Positions 30,153 to 41,464 are shown, numbered from the stretch's first letter. The stretch is DNA of 64,000 bases from Thalassia testudinum (GCA_037157565.1 JAZHRO010000022.1:6448001-6512000); one strand, 5' to 3'. The notes: a model not told the origin generated them from the letters alone. A program made the numbers and translations.

Positions 30153-30700
30153 GTTTGTGGGAAGTACTGCTCACAGAAGAGCGCTACAAATCGGTCCAAC
30201 ATCAGTTCTCCCTCCTCCTGTCCTCTGACCGCCTTCCACCACCTATGAGCTGCACTTTCCAATTGATACGTGGCGAAGGCCACGCGGCATTCTGCAAGAG
30301 GACGGAGGGTGTCGAAGATCTTCTCCATTTGTTCCAGCCAATCTTCTACCTCAAACGGGCTTTCCTCTCCCTTGAAAGAGGGGGGCTTCAGCTTCCTGAA
30401 TTGGCTGAAAACCTCATGGTGTAGCTGCAGCGGAGGAAGGGGTGCACCTCCAGGCAAGGAGGACTCGTGCCCCAAAGTGTCTAAAGGGGGCGGTAGAGGA
30501 TCACCCCCTCCCCCTACAGCTCGTCCAGCATCATGGCGGCTTGCCTGCCCTACGGAGGATTCCCCCTCCGCATCCCCAGGAAGGGAAGGCTGAGGAGGAG
30601 GCTGATGGAGCTCCTCCCGGATAAGACTCCGGATCAGTTGTGCGAGGTCTGGGGCCTGGATGCCCGGGAGGAGAGGTGAAGCGACTCTATCTTCGGCCAT
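30110..30700 (-). pseudogene. Element II gag N-terminal part
   Basis: 196-codon open segment starting MAEDRVASPLLPGIQAPDL at 30700, the first ATG after the leader. It has a proline-rich segment (residues 35-100), then the retrotransposon gag domain (FRKLKPPSFKGEE, VEDWLEQMEKIF, YQLESAAHRWWKAV, FVALFCEQYFP). The frame is lost shortly after. Capsid-forming gag precursor. Confidence 0.88.
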
Positions 30701-30945
30701 CGCTCATCCTCCCCTGCGACCACATCCGCGACCTACCTCAGTAGCTCCCTGGCGAGTCATTTCCTACTCAAAGATCTAGAAGGAACGAGATTATTGGTGC
30801 CTGTTTGACCAAAGAGGAGACGTGAGACTCGGATATAATAACCAAGAGAAAATGTTGTGATGGCTATCTTAGTTACATGTACAAGTGTGGTGTTTTCCGG
30901 ACTACTTGGTTTATTTCTCATGATGACCTTGCTCTAATATCATCT
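30701..30945 (-). other. Element II 5' leader with primer-binding site
   Basis: Leader between the right LTR and gag. The minus strand at 30931-30942 reads TGATATTAGAGC, a two-mismatch version of the tRNA-iMet site found intact in element I. Confidence 0.75.
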
Positions 30946-31497
30946 TGTCACGACCCGATCCCCAAATCCCTACAGGATCTGAGATCGGCTTGCTTCGATT
31001 TATCCCAAGATCCAGTCATCCAACAAGAAACAACCAAGTAACATTCAACAAACCACAATCACACAAGTACAATAACTAAGCAAAAAGAAAATTTACAACA
31101 AGGGGAACAGGAATAGTAATATTACAACTATCACATCAGACGAGTACATGTAACAGAAGGAAAAGCTATAAAAAACTCACTATCAAGAAGTAGAACTAAG
31201 GTTAGGCTCAACTAGGCCCAGCGTCCTTAGCAGCCGGTGGCTCGGGCTGCTCAAATCCCTGACCTGTACAGAATTTATTTAACTAGAGTCAGTTAACGCT
31301 GAGTAGAGTGGTGGCTAAGAAGTAACATGCTTTTAACATAAAATTTTCCATTTTCCAATTGTATTATACATGTGGGTGCGTAGAGATCTCTAATTATGAT
31401 TTGTTAATTAATCTTCTGGTTCCATATAGGAACGATTTTGCTTCCAGCTTCCCGTGATATAGGATGCCCACGTGGCACTCTCTTGGCCGGGGGAGTC
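30946..31497 (-). repeat. Element II right LTR, segment 1
   Basis: Plus strand TGTCACGACC to GGGAGTC, matching 23515-24066. It ends in the left TSD copy (GAGTC, 31493-31497) of element III. Confidence 0.92.
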
Positions 31498-32421
31498 TGA
31501 TGAGAACCTCATCATGAGCCATAACTAGTTCATTTTGACCTAATACAAAGGATAAAAGCTCCTACATAACTCAAGGAAAGGCTTAACTCAGAGAATTCTG
31601 AGTTTAAGGAGAAAACAAGTCATAAGGGGTAAAAATGCAATTTTACCAGTATAATCTGCATACAGGGTAATTCAGGGCCCAAACATAGGTCAAAGCAACT
31701 TAATAAGAATAAAAGTGGGATGAGATGATCTAGCAAGGGCTACAGCAATTCCAAGGAACTAAATGATAATCTGTAACCCTAAAACAATCCACTTCAATTC
31801 ACGAGGTTCAAGGCAAAGTAAAAATAGAATAAACCCTCTAAAATTCATAAAAAAATATTCTCTAGGGTTTAGAACCTTCAATTTGGCCTTCAGAACCCAT
31901 TTTGACCTACATTGAGAACCATGCCCAATTAATAACTTAATTTGGGTTTTCGCATAAATTGACCGATCAAACAAGGTTTAATATAAAAATGAAATTCACC
32001 ATCAGATTCCTTAGGTCCTAATTAATCATGTATAAAAACTTGAGCCTAAGAAGAAACCTCCTTGACCAACTTTACACTTTGGTCCTCATATATTTACTTT
32101 TTGGCCCTCAACTTTTGAACCCTCGCATTTTGGCCCCTAACTCTCCTTCGTTCTTTGCGTTCAGGTCCCCCTGCAAAACCTGCCAGCACCATGCTCCGGC
32201 GACCTTGCGCGGAGCATGGCGCCGCGCAGGGTGAGGGGGAGAGCCTGGCAAGTAAACCGGGGGTGCCCTGCGTCGTCAGCCGTCGCAGGGACACCCCCCT
32301 GGTCGCTGTAACCCACCATACCGGCCGTGCGAACGCACGGACGGTATGGGTTTCCATCTCCGGCGTCTTCCGGCGAGGGAGACACGTCGTCTCCCTCCGC
32401 CTTCCTCCCTGATTCGGTCCC

Positions 32422-32429
32422 TATAAATA
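32422..32429 (+). promoter_or_regulatory. TATA box of element III 5' LTR
   Basis: TATAAATA followed by a C-rich stretch; the identical box is at 39648-39655 in the 3' LTR. The upstream U3 is AT-rich and then GC-rich from about 32160. A start of transcription some 30 bp downstream is inference. Confidence 0.6.
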
Positions 32430-33739
32430 CCCCCGTCGCTCCACCGTTCTTCCCAGCTCGGATCTGACGGAGAAAACCCCCAACTTTCCTCTCTTCTCAC
32501 TCCGGCAGACGCCCACCAGCTCCGGCGGTTCTTCCTCCTCCTCCTCTTCGCTCTGCCGCAATACCAGCAGCAGAGACTTCCTCCCCTGCTCTTCCCGTGC
32601 CACGCCGTACCCAGCTGGCGCCTCTCCAGCCCTCTCCTCGCCGTCGCCCCGTCCCCTGGGCATCTTCTTCTCCGGCGACAGTCGATAGGACTGTTGCCCT
32701 GCTGCTCCCCCTTCGTCCCTGCAAGTAAGATAGAACTACTTCCCTTCCTCTCCTCTTTCTTTCCCCGGTTTCAATTTGTTCAATTAAGCCCTCGACCGAC
32801 CCTGACCATCGTCACCCCCTTCGTCTCCGGCCACCCTCCGGCGAGATGCTCCCATCGCTCCACAGCCTCACACGCCTCGCCGACCCTCACCGAACCTCCG
32901 CCTCATCACACTGAGCACCCCCCACCCCTCCACTGCCACTCCACACCTCCGTAACGCTCCCCCAAACAAACCCATTTCTCCGGTTGCAGCCCAACCTAGG
33001 GCTGCCTCCAGACACCACCTTGCGGCTTGCCGCACAGCTCCACACCTTCGCCGTGCCACGGCGAAGGTTCCCCAGTAGTTTGATCAGGCCGAGAGGCCAT
33101 ATTCGTGTCCGACAGGTTCTGAGGCTCGACCGCCATTAACGCCACATTGAAGCAGCTTCTCCCGCGACCCAGGCTTGAGGACTCCAGGTCTCCAGCTGCT
33201 GCGGATTACGGAGACTCCTGCGAAGGCAGCCAGCCAGCAACCGACGCAAATCGAAGCTGCAGCTGCAGAAGCAAGGCCGCGGTCTTCCAGCAGGCGCGCG
33301 CGAGGAGAGGCCTCCGTTTAGTCCCACATCGGTAAGCCTCACAACTCGTTCACCGTTTAAATTATTTTTGTGAATAAGCCTTACTGCCTCAGCACACGGG
33401 GTGAGGTCCCCTTCACCCGCCCGGTTACCCGATCTCGTCCGCGCTCACGCCCCGCGGACCTGACCCGACCCGACTTAGACTGACCTGCACTCCTCGCCCA
33501 CCACGCACGTCGGTGGGCCTGGACCCGGGCGCGACCCGTACCCGATTACCCGGCAGCTCTGGGAGAGCTATCCTATGAGCGGTTTCTGAGAGAGAGAGAG
33601 ACGCAGGGGGGGGAGGGTAGAGTAGGTTTTGTCCTCTGACGTAAACTCTGAAGTGTGCAGGCAAGAAGAAGGAAGCTGAGGGAGACACTGTAGCAACAAG
33701 CAGTTTAAGTCATCTGATTGGAAAATCAGACGACGTCCT

Positions 33740-34030
33740 GACAGGAAAAAGAAAAGAAGAAAGAAGGAGATCTGAAGAACAACAGAAGAAGGCGAGGCAG
33801 AAGAGAACACAAAAGAACAAGGGAAGAACTGAAAAAAGAAGAAGCACGAGAAGAAGATCTGAAGAAAGGAAAAGAAGAAAGAAAGGAAGAAGAAGAACAG
33901 GACCGCTCTGCAGAAGAAAAAGGAAGAGCAGGAACAGCTGAAAGAAGAAGAAGAACATCACCACTGCAGATAAAGAAGAAGATAACAGAAGATCTGAGAT
34001 GAGGAGAAGCAAAGAGAAAAGAAGAAAAGA
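33740..34030 (+). repeat. GAA-rich purine tract in element III 5' LTR
   Basis: About 290 bp of nearly pure A/G sequence with repeated GAAGAA words. Repeated at about 40965-41262 in the 3' LTR. Long frames called on the opposite strand (runs of F, L and S) are artefacts of this tract. Confidence 0.75.
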
Positions 34031-34237
34031 CAACAAATTCTTTCTCTCTCTTTCTTTATTTTTGTAAAAGAAACTTGTACCCCTAGAATACAACTTGCTC
34101 CCTGAGTTTGACCTCGGGAACTCTTTTATTTTCCGAGTAAAAAAATTTATATATTTGAAATGTTGGTAATAACTGGCTATACTACAACGCTATAACAATA
34201 AAACCCGGTTATCTCTGCAGCCTGCAACGCTTCATTT

Positions 34238-34255
34238 TGGCGCCGCTGCCGGGGA
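34238..34255 (+). other. Primer-binding site of element III
   Basis: TGGCGCCGCTGCCGGGGA three bases after the LTR end. It matches the TGGCGCCGTTGCCGGGG site widespread in Athila/Tat elements (usually assigned to tRNA-Asp) with one substitution. Confidence 0.75.
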
Positions 34256-35329
34256 GCAACGGCTATTCTAGAGGTAAACATTCCTGTTTCTTTTTAATTT
34301 CTGATAATCTCCTCTTTTTTGCAAAAAACTACAGGAAATCAAGAAGACAAGCAACCGCACGACAACCACTCCGAGGACAGGTAAATTCTTCCTCTCGCTA
34401 TTAACCCCTAAACTCTAAAGCGGAAGAAAAGAAAAAAACAAGCAATATAGGGCTAACCTGTCTTCCATACTTAGTAACCATAAAGAGTTGCATGTTTTCA
34501 ACTCATTAGTCCTGCACACTATTAAGGGTATTTAAGGGCTAACACATTCTTGCTTGAGCCCTAATTACCCAACAAAAAACTAACTAGACCAAGTAGAGCC
34601 AACATAAGATTCAACATTAGGGTTTTAGAGACACACTACTTAAATCAAGAATGGAGAAAATCCAAAAGAAGTGTGCCTAAACCATTGATTGAAAATACCT
34701 ATTCAAAAGAAAACCTAAAACAATTGGCTCTCTAAACACTTGAACCCTAAAAGACAAGACCTAAAAGCTCTCAAAGAAAACAAGAGGTAAAGTTGGTTGA
34801 CCCAAGGGGTCAACCAACCTTAAATTAGGTCACTCTTTGCACTTAAAAGACTAAAGTTCAAGTGAAACCTTAAGCACCCTGATCTTAAAATTGGTAGACG
34901 TAAGAGGTCAAGATCCCCATTCTGGTCTACCTGGAACCGCAGTGACAAGAGAGGTCGGGTGGGGGAAACCCTGTAACCCGTGGGGACGCTCTACCGTGTA
35001 GGGGTCTTCGCGGGACTCTCCCTCTCTGGCTGCCCAGGTAATTCTCAGGTGGACGATCTTTCTGATCAAGGAGTCCATCTGCCCCGAACCTCTATAGTCA
35101 CCCAACATTTTTTGGGTGTCTTGATTGAGTCCAGCACCTGCTTATCTCATCCAGCCCTTCAGTACTTTGCAGGAGGTCCTTGAAACTTCCTATAGAAATT
35201 CATTCTCCCCGAGGCTAAGCCTCGGCTCCCTTGTTTTTGCAGAAATCATTCACATAGCCCCTCTTTCCTCTGATTCTGAACAAAGTCCCCTTCTTCCATT
35301 CTATCTTGATTCCACCACCTGATTCGAAG
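34256..35329 (+). other. Element III leader before the ORF
   Basis: About 1.07 kb without a long frame. Donor-like GTAAAC (34274) and acceptor-like TACAG (near 34335), GTAAAT (34382) and TTTTTGCAG (near 35241) suggest the leader could be spliced to bring the ORF near the transcript start; this is inference. It contains the perfect hairpin at 34792-34818. Confidence 0.4.
34792..34818. repeat. Perfect 12-bp hairpin in element III leader
   Basis: GTTGGTTGACCC and its exact reverse complement GGGTCAACCAAC separated by AAG. It could fold in the leader RNA. Possible roles such as dimerisation or packaging are only a suggestion. Confidence 0.6.
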
Positions 35330-37183
35330 ATGCAGCCTAATTACCTAACAAGACTACAATGTAAAAAACCTGAATATCTGAGATCCATGAAAGATAAGAT
35401 GATTGAGGATGCCCTTGAAATCTATGAAATCAAATATAAACCCTCAACACCAATAGGAAACATTCAGGTTGATGTTCCAACAACCACAGCTTTCATCATA
35501 AACTGTGCCCAAATTCTATTGACTGAAATTTCAAAAGGATCGACCCGAGATATGCTCATGACAGGATACATTGAGATGGAAAAATTACACCAATCTGAAT
35601 ACCTTCAATGCTTGACAAATCCTGTACTTTGGGAACAACACCAAGATGCCCTTATGAAACGGGTAGAAATGATGAAATCAGTAGAACAAATTATCAACCA
35701 GAAATACCCGTATACACCAGAAATAGAGGATGAACCATCTTGGAACAGTATCCCAGATCTCGGGATTGAGGCACAAAGTGGTTGTGAAATCCCAACCCAG
35801 ATAGAAGACAATATTGAATTAGGTTGGGATATTGCAGGAAAACACAATGATAAGCCAAACTTAGACCATGAATTGCCAAGCCTAGAATTCCAAAATTCAT
35901 GCAATAATGAGATCACTACTGAACCTTTTGAGGGTATAAATTCCGCCCCTTATTTTGATAAGGTAGCCCTCGAAGGTTATTCGGACTTAGGTTCTAATAA
36001 TTCTACCCACATCCTAAGCCTAGAACCTAGATCCAAAACTTATTGGGAAGATTATGAGGCCCCTTTTGAGAAAGATCAAATTTTTGCAGAATATGATTCC
36101 GGGCCTCTATTCGATGAATATCCCTCTCCAACATCTTCAGAAAATCTGATCGATTTTCCAGAAAACATGCCAATTTATGATACAGAAACTGAGGAGTTGG
36201 ACGAGTTGGATTTTAATTGGGTCTATCCTACCAGCTTGGAGCTTGAGCCTAGACAGAATACCTTTTCGAGCCCAGAATTGACATATAGGCTAGACCCCAA
36301 TCAGGCTGCTGATTCCACATCTGATGATTTTTGCTGTGGTGGAATTCATGATCATGAATCTCATTTTCGCCAACTCTCCGACAATTTCAAATCTGACTAT
36401 AATTGCGGAGAGATTCCCCTTCCTGAACACGCCAGGCCTATCTACGACCTCAGTTCTCATGACTCTGACTCCGACTCTGAGGTCCTGATTCCCGAGATCA
36501 CTGATAACACAGAATCATTCCTTTTCGATCCTCAGGAACCAAAAACAGAAAATGCCAAGAGTGATTGTAACCCAGAATCCAAATTTTTTCTCGAATCCGA
36601 TTCCTTTCATCCTACAGACACTCTTCCAGCATTTGATAGTTACCCAGAGGACTCCCTACAGAAAACCACCTATCATCTGTTTCTAGAAGAGCCCTCGTAC
36701 ACAATGGCCACCTCGTCCGCACACACAGAACAGATCAAAACCTCTCCCAAACCCCGACCCGCAACTGGACTCAATTTCTATTCAGATTCACCTCTCACCG
36801 AGCCGATTGCATTTCCACATCGGGTTTCGAACATTGATCAGACTACATACCATACTCTATCATTCTCTGATCACCCCCGTAGGGTTTCCGCGTCATTCAT
36901 TGATTATTCTACGGGTCCCTACTCTGACCAGGCTAATTCGACTCAGCCAAACCCTGCGTTTACACTTCCACATCCATCTGAGCTTCATAGTTTATGGTGG
37001 GTTCCACACCTTTTTATCCACATCTATCAACCCACTAGATTGATTGGGTTTGGGCTGCATCATCAGCCTGTTGATCTGAACAAGCACCTGGTTGGACCAA
37101 CCAGGCTCTTAATCAAGGTGCTTGTCTTACAAAACTCCGCTGATTTGACCATCCCCTCTCCATCGCATTTCCCGCTTGGCTGA
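35330..37183 (+). CDS. Unknown 617-residue protein of element III
   Basis: Longest intact frame in the window, 617 codons from the ATG at 35330 (MQPNYLTRLQ) to a TGA at 37181-37183; an in-frame extension to 35306 has no ATG. Residues 1-150 look mostly helical and mixed-charge (YLRSMKDKMIEDALEIYEIK, WEQHQDALMKRVEMMKSVEQ). The rest is acidic and rich in D, E, S, P and Y, with DSDSDSE near residue 390 and few basic residues; the last ~60 residues are more hydrophobic. There is no CCHC knuckle, protease, RT, integrase, signal peptide or nuclear signal I can recognise. Position (after the primer site and leader) is that of gag, so a diverged gag-like structural protein is the simplest guess, but I see no sequence support. 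A 1.85-kb frame without stops suggests selection or recent insertion. Confidence 0.6.
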   Translation: MQPNYLTRLQCKKPEYLRSMKDKMIEDALEIYEIKYKPSTPIGNIQVDVPTTTAFIINCAQILLTEISKGSTRDMLMTGYIEMEKLHQSEYLQCLTNPVLWEQHQDALMKRVEMMKSVEQIINQKYPYTPEIEDEPSWNSIPDLGIEAQSGCEIPTQIEDNIELGWDIAGKHNDKPNLDHELPSLEFQNSCNNEITTEPFEGINSAPYFDKVALEGYSDLGSNNSTHILSLEPRSKTYWEDYEAPFEKDQIFAEYDSGPLFDEYPSPTSSENLIDFPENMPIYDTETEELDELDFNWVYPTSLELEPRQNTFSSPELTYRLDPNQAADSTSDDFCCGGIHDHESHFRQLSDNFKSDYNCGEIPLPEHARPIYDLSSHDSDSDSEVLIPEITDNTESFLFDPQEPKTENAKSDCNPESKFFLESDSFHPTDTLPAFDSYPEDSLQKTTYHLFLEEPSYTMATSSAHTEQIKTSPKPRPATGLNFYSDSPLTEPIAFPHRVSNIDQTTYHTLSFSDHPRRVSASFIDYSTGPYSDQANSTQPNPAFTLPHPSELHSLWWVPHLFIHIYQPTRLIGFGLHHQPVDLNKHLVGPTRLLIKVLVLQNSADLTIPSPSHFPLG

Positions 37184-38722
37184 GGGCATCAAATTTAGCG
37201 CTCAACGGGAGGCAGCCCGTCATTCTCTTTGAAAACCTGAAACTTGTTCTGACAGCTTTTTGCACTTGAAGTTCACACTTTAAGACAGCCGACTCCACCT
37301 CAGGTGCTTGCATCTGAGATTAGAAATCGTCCGCAACAGTCACCCCGACCCATTCACTCATCAAAACAGCTATCCTAATGTATGAACTTAGTTGAATAAA
37401 AACCCCTAGGTTACAATGAGGACATTGCAAATCTTAGGCATGGGGGGGTAGGAAAGTGCAAAAACTTGTAAGAAAAGGTTTCAAACAAAAAATTCACATA
37501 TGCCAAAAATACCATAAAAATTAAAAAAAAAATTTCGAAAAAGAATAAGAGGAAAAGAGGAGAAGGAAATTTTCTGAAGGAGAAGGAGAAAAGAAACAAA
37601 ATGAAAAAGGAGCACAAAATTATGAGAAAAGGTGATAGTCATTAGTAAGGAACTAAGGAATTAACCTAAGTTCTAGACCTCATTCAAGAAAATAACTGAA
37701 AAGTGCACAATGAGATTAGTAAGAATGCAAACCTTAGGCATTCTTGAATAGACTCTTAGTACCCATTAAGATCTGGACACTCCTCAAGAGGTTGAGGAAA
37801 ATGAAAAGCTGAAGTATTAGGTCTAAGGCTTAGGGGGTATTTGGCCTCGTTAACTAATTTTTGGTTTACGGGACTCAGTAACCTAAGCACCCTAACCTCA
37901 CACACAGCCTGGTTCAGTAAGCGTAAAATTCAGAATCACGCAGAAGCGTCACAAAATTCTGAAAAGAACATCTAGAATAGGAGCGGCCGATCAACACAAG
38001 TTGATTTGGACGAGTTCCCAGCGCGGAGAGGCGGGAAATCCCCTCGAAGATGCGTAACAAAATATCATCTCCTCGGTGCTTGTCTCTTAGGATATTTACA
38101 TATCCTACTGGGGGCATGTAAGCACTCTGCTGGTTCAGATTCCATGGATGGCATTATCTCGAAGTGTCAATTGCCAGGGTCTGGATTCGGCCACGGAACA
38201 CCATGGATGGGATTATCTCGAAATCTCAATAGCCAGGGTTCTGGGGGTTGCCATGGGCGGTGCTATCTCGCCAGGAACCCTTGAGGATTGATGATGGGAG
38301 CAAGGAATCTGATACAGACCGTGTTGAAAAGCCAATCCTAGGCTAGAACTAAAAAGAAAAAGAGAGAGAAAACTCTCCAAACAGAAAAACTTTCTATCTC
38401 TCTCTTACAAAATGCACTGCGAACTGAGCCAGGGCTAAAATCATTTCAAGCACGGGTGCTTTAACCACAAAGTCCAATAAACCTTAGGTTAGTTCTTGTG
38501 GACCTTAAAAACCTTTGCTAAAGATTGAGGCTAAGGCTAGACAGATTTGGATCTTGATTGGTACTAGACTACCTTTTAGGCCTATGGTCAGCATTCTAAC
38601 CTAATCTATGCTCAAATAAAAAAGGGCACTTATCTAAAACTATTAAAAACTTCATGGTCTAGAACAAGGGTTGAAACCTTAAGTTTTTGCTAAGGGACTA
38701 GCAAAAGCTAGGCATGGGGGTA
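37184..38722 (+). other. Element III 3' internal non-coding region
   Basis: Carries GGGAGGCAGCCCG shortly after the ORF stop, two GGCATGGGGG(G) purine tracts (near 37438 and at 38711-38720), an A-rich stretch with AAAAATTTCGAAAAAG (37520-37545), an imperfect tandem repeat (38141-38282) and the polypurine tract before the 3' LTR. No further long frame. Confidence 0.6.
38141..38282 (+). repeat. Three imperfect tandem units in element III
   Basis: Units of 50-60 bp each begin CCATGGATGG/CCATGGGCGG, followed by ATTATCTCG or CTATCTCG and GCCAGG. The third is shortened. Non-coding. Confidence 0.55.
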
Positions 38723-41459
38723 TGATGAGAACCTCATCATGAGCCATAACTAGCTCATTTTGACCTAATACAAAGGATAAAAGCTCCTACATAACTCAAG
38801 GAAAGGCTTAACTCAGAGAATTCTGAGTTTAAGGAGAAAACAAGTCATAAGGGGTAAAAATGCAATTTTACCAGTATAATCTGCATACAGGGTAATTCAG
38901 GGCCCAAACATAGGTCAAAGCAACTTAATAAGAATAAAAGTGGGATGAGATGATCTAGCAAGGGCTACAGCAATTCCAAGGAACTAAATGATAATCTGTA
39001 ACCCTAAAACAACCCACTTCAATTCACGAGGTTCAAGGCAAAGTAAAAATAGAATAAACCCTCTAAAATTCATAGAAAAATAATCTCTAGGGTTTAGAAC
39101 CTTCAATTTGGCCTTCAGAACCCATTTTGACCTACATTGAGAACCATGCCCAATTAATAACTTAATTTGGGTTTTCGCATAAATTGACCGGTCAAACAAG
39201 GTTTAATATAAAAATGAAATTCACCATCAGATTCCTTAGGTCCTAATTAATCATGTATAAAAACTTGAGCCTAAGAAGAAACCTCCTTGACCAACTTTAC
39301 ACTTTGGTCCTCATATATTTACTTTTTGGCCCTCAACTTTTGAACCCTCGCATTTTGGCCCCTAACTCTCCTTCGTTCTTTGCGTTCAGGTCCCCCCTGC
39401 AAAACCTGCCAGCACCATGCTCCGGCGACCTTGCGCGGAGCATGGCGCCGCGCAGGGTGAGGGGGAGAGCCTGGCAAGTAAACCGGGGGTGCCCTGCGTC
39501 GTCAGCCGTCGCAGGGACACCCCCCTGGTCGCTGTAACCCACCATACCGGCCGTGCGAACGCACGGACGGTATGGGTTTCCATCTCCGGCGTCTTCCGGC
39601 GAGGGAGACACGTCGTCTCCCTCCGCCTTCCTCCCTGATTCGGTCCCTATAAATACCCCCGTCGCTCCACCGTTCTTCCCAGCTCGGATCTGACGGAGAA
39701 AACCCCCAACTTTCCTCTCTTCTCTCTCCGGCAGACGCTCACCAGCTCCGGCGGTTCCTCCCCCTCCTCCTCTTCGCTCTGCCGCAATACCAGCAGCAGA
39801 GACTTCCTCCCCTGCTCTTCCCGCGCCACGCCGCACCCAGCTGGCGCCTCTCCGGCTCTCTGCTCGCCGCCGCCCCTTTCCCTGAGCATCTCCTTCTTCG
39901 GCGACAGTCGATACGACTGTCGCCCTGCTGCTCCCCCTTCGTCCCTGCAAGTAAGCTAGAACTACTCCCCTTCTTCTCCTCTTTCTTTCCCCGCTTTCAA
40001 TTTATTCAATTAAGCCCTCGACCGACCCTGACCATCGTCACCCCCTTCGTCTCCGGCCACCCTCCGGCGAGATGCTCCCATCGCTCCATAGCCTCACACG
40101 CCTCGCCGACCCTCACCGAACCTCCGCCTCATCACACTGAGCACCCCCCACCCCTCCACTGCCACTCCACACCTCCGTAACGCTCCCCCAAACAAACCCA
40201 TTTCTCCGGTTGCAGCCCAACCTAGGGCTGCCGCCAGACACCACCTTGCGGCTTGCCGCACAGCTCCACACCTTCGCCGTGCCATGGCGAAGGTTCCCCA
40301 GTAGTTTGATCAGGCCGAGAGGCCATATTCGTGTCCGACAGGTTCTGAGGCTCGACCGCCATTAACGCCACATTGAAGCAGCTTCTCCCGCGACCCAGGC
40401 TTGAGGACTCCAGGTCTCCAGCTGCTGCGGATTACGGAGACTCCTGCGAAGGCAGCCAGCCAGCAACCGACGCAAATCGAAGCTGCAGCTGCAGAAGCAA
40501 GGCCGCGGTCTTCCAGCAGGCGCGCGCGAGGAGAGGCCTCCGTTTAGTCCCACATCGGTAAGCCTCACAACTCGTTCACCGTTTAAATTATTTTTGTGAA
40601 TAAGCCTTACTGCCTCAGCACACGGGGTGAGGTCCCCTTCACCCGCCCGGTTACCCGGTCTCGTCCGCGCTCACGCCCCGCGGACCTGACCCGACCCGAC
40701 TTAGACTGACCTGCACTCCTCGCCCACCACGCACGTCGGTGGGCCTGGACCCGGGCGCGACCCGTACCCGATTACCCGGCAGCTCTGGGAGAGCTATCCT
40801 ATGAGCGGTTTCTGAGAGAGAGAGAGACGCAGGGGGGGGAGGGTAGAGTAGGTTTTGTCCTCTGACGTAAACTCTGAAGTGTGCAGGCAAGAAGAAGGAA
40901 GCTGAGGGAGACACTGTAGCAACAAGCAGTTTAAGTCGTCTGATTGGAAAATCAGACGACGTCCTGACAGGAAAAATAAAAGAAGAAAGAAGGAGATCTG
41001 AAGAACAACAGAAGAAGGCGAGGCAGAAGAGAACACAAAAGAACAAGGGAAGAACTGAAAAAAGAAGAAGCACGAGAAGAAGATCTGAAGAAAGGAAAAG
41101 AAGAAAGAAAGGAAGAAGAAGAACAGGACCGCTCTGCAGAAGAAAAAGGAAGAGCAGGAACAGCTGAAAGAAGAAGAAGAACATCACCACTGCAGATAAA
41201 GAAGAAGATAACAGAAGATCTGAGATGAGGAGAAGCAAAGAGAAAAGAAGAAAAGACAACAAATTCTTTCTCTCTCTTTCTTTATTTTTGTAAAAGAAAC
41301 TTGTACCCCTAGAATACAACTTGCTCCCTGAGTTCGACCTCGGGAACTCTTTTATTTTCCGAGTAAAAAAATTTATATATTTGAAATGTTGGTAATAACT
41401 GGCTATACTACAACGCTATAATAATAAAACCCGGTTATCTCTGCAGCCCCAACGTTTCA
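38723..41459 (+). repeat. Element III 3' LTR
   Basis: 2737 bp, the same length as the 5' LTR, starts TGATGAGAACC and ends CCCCAACGTTTCA. TATA box at 39648-39655, purine tract about 40965-41262. Right TSD GAGTC follows at 41460-41464. Confidence 0.93.
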
Positions 41460-41464
41460 GAGTC

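Larger units (their letters stand above)
31498..34234 (+). repeat. Element III 5' LTR
   Basis: Starts TGATGAGAACCTCATCA (itself a palindrome) and ends AACGCTTCA. It contains a TATA box (32422-32429), GC-rich leader to about 33700 and a GAA-rich purine tract (33740-34030). By eye it differs from the 3' LTR at about 35-40 positions, roughly 22 of them within 32480-32780. Confidence 0.93.
31498..41459 (+). mobile_element. Element III: Athila-like non-autonomous LTR retrotransposon, nearly complete
   Basis: Two 2737-bp LTRs (31498-34234 and 38723-41459) flank a 4488-bp internal region with a TGGCGCC-type primer-binding site (34238-34255), one long ORF (35330-37183), a GGGAGGCAGCCCG motif after it (about 37209-37221, reminiscent of the GGGAGGCAACCC motif in Athila-type elements) and a purine tract GGCATGGGGGTA before the 3' LTR. 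TSD GAGTC (31493-31497 and 41460-41464) is perfect. There is no RT, RNase H, integrase, protease or zinc knuckle, so movement would need proteins supplied by another element. The youngest large insertion with complete structure in the window. Confidence 0.92.

Noticed and set aside
33710..34093. F/L/S-rich frames over the GAA tract (also 40651-41319 and 63071-63451)
   Set aside because: Low-complexity translation of purine or pyrimidine tracts in LTRs.
35306..35329. Start of the element III ORF at 35306
   Set aside because: The codon there is TTG; the first ATG in frame is at 35330, the more likely start in a plant.
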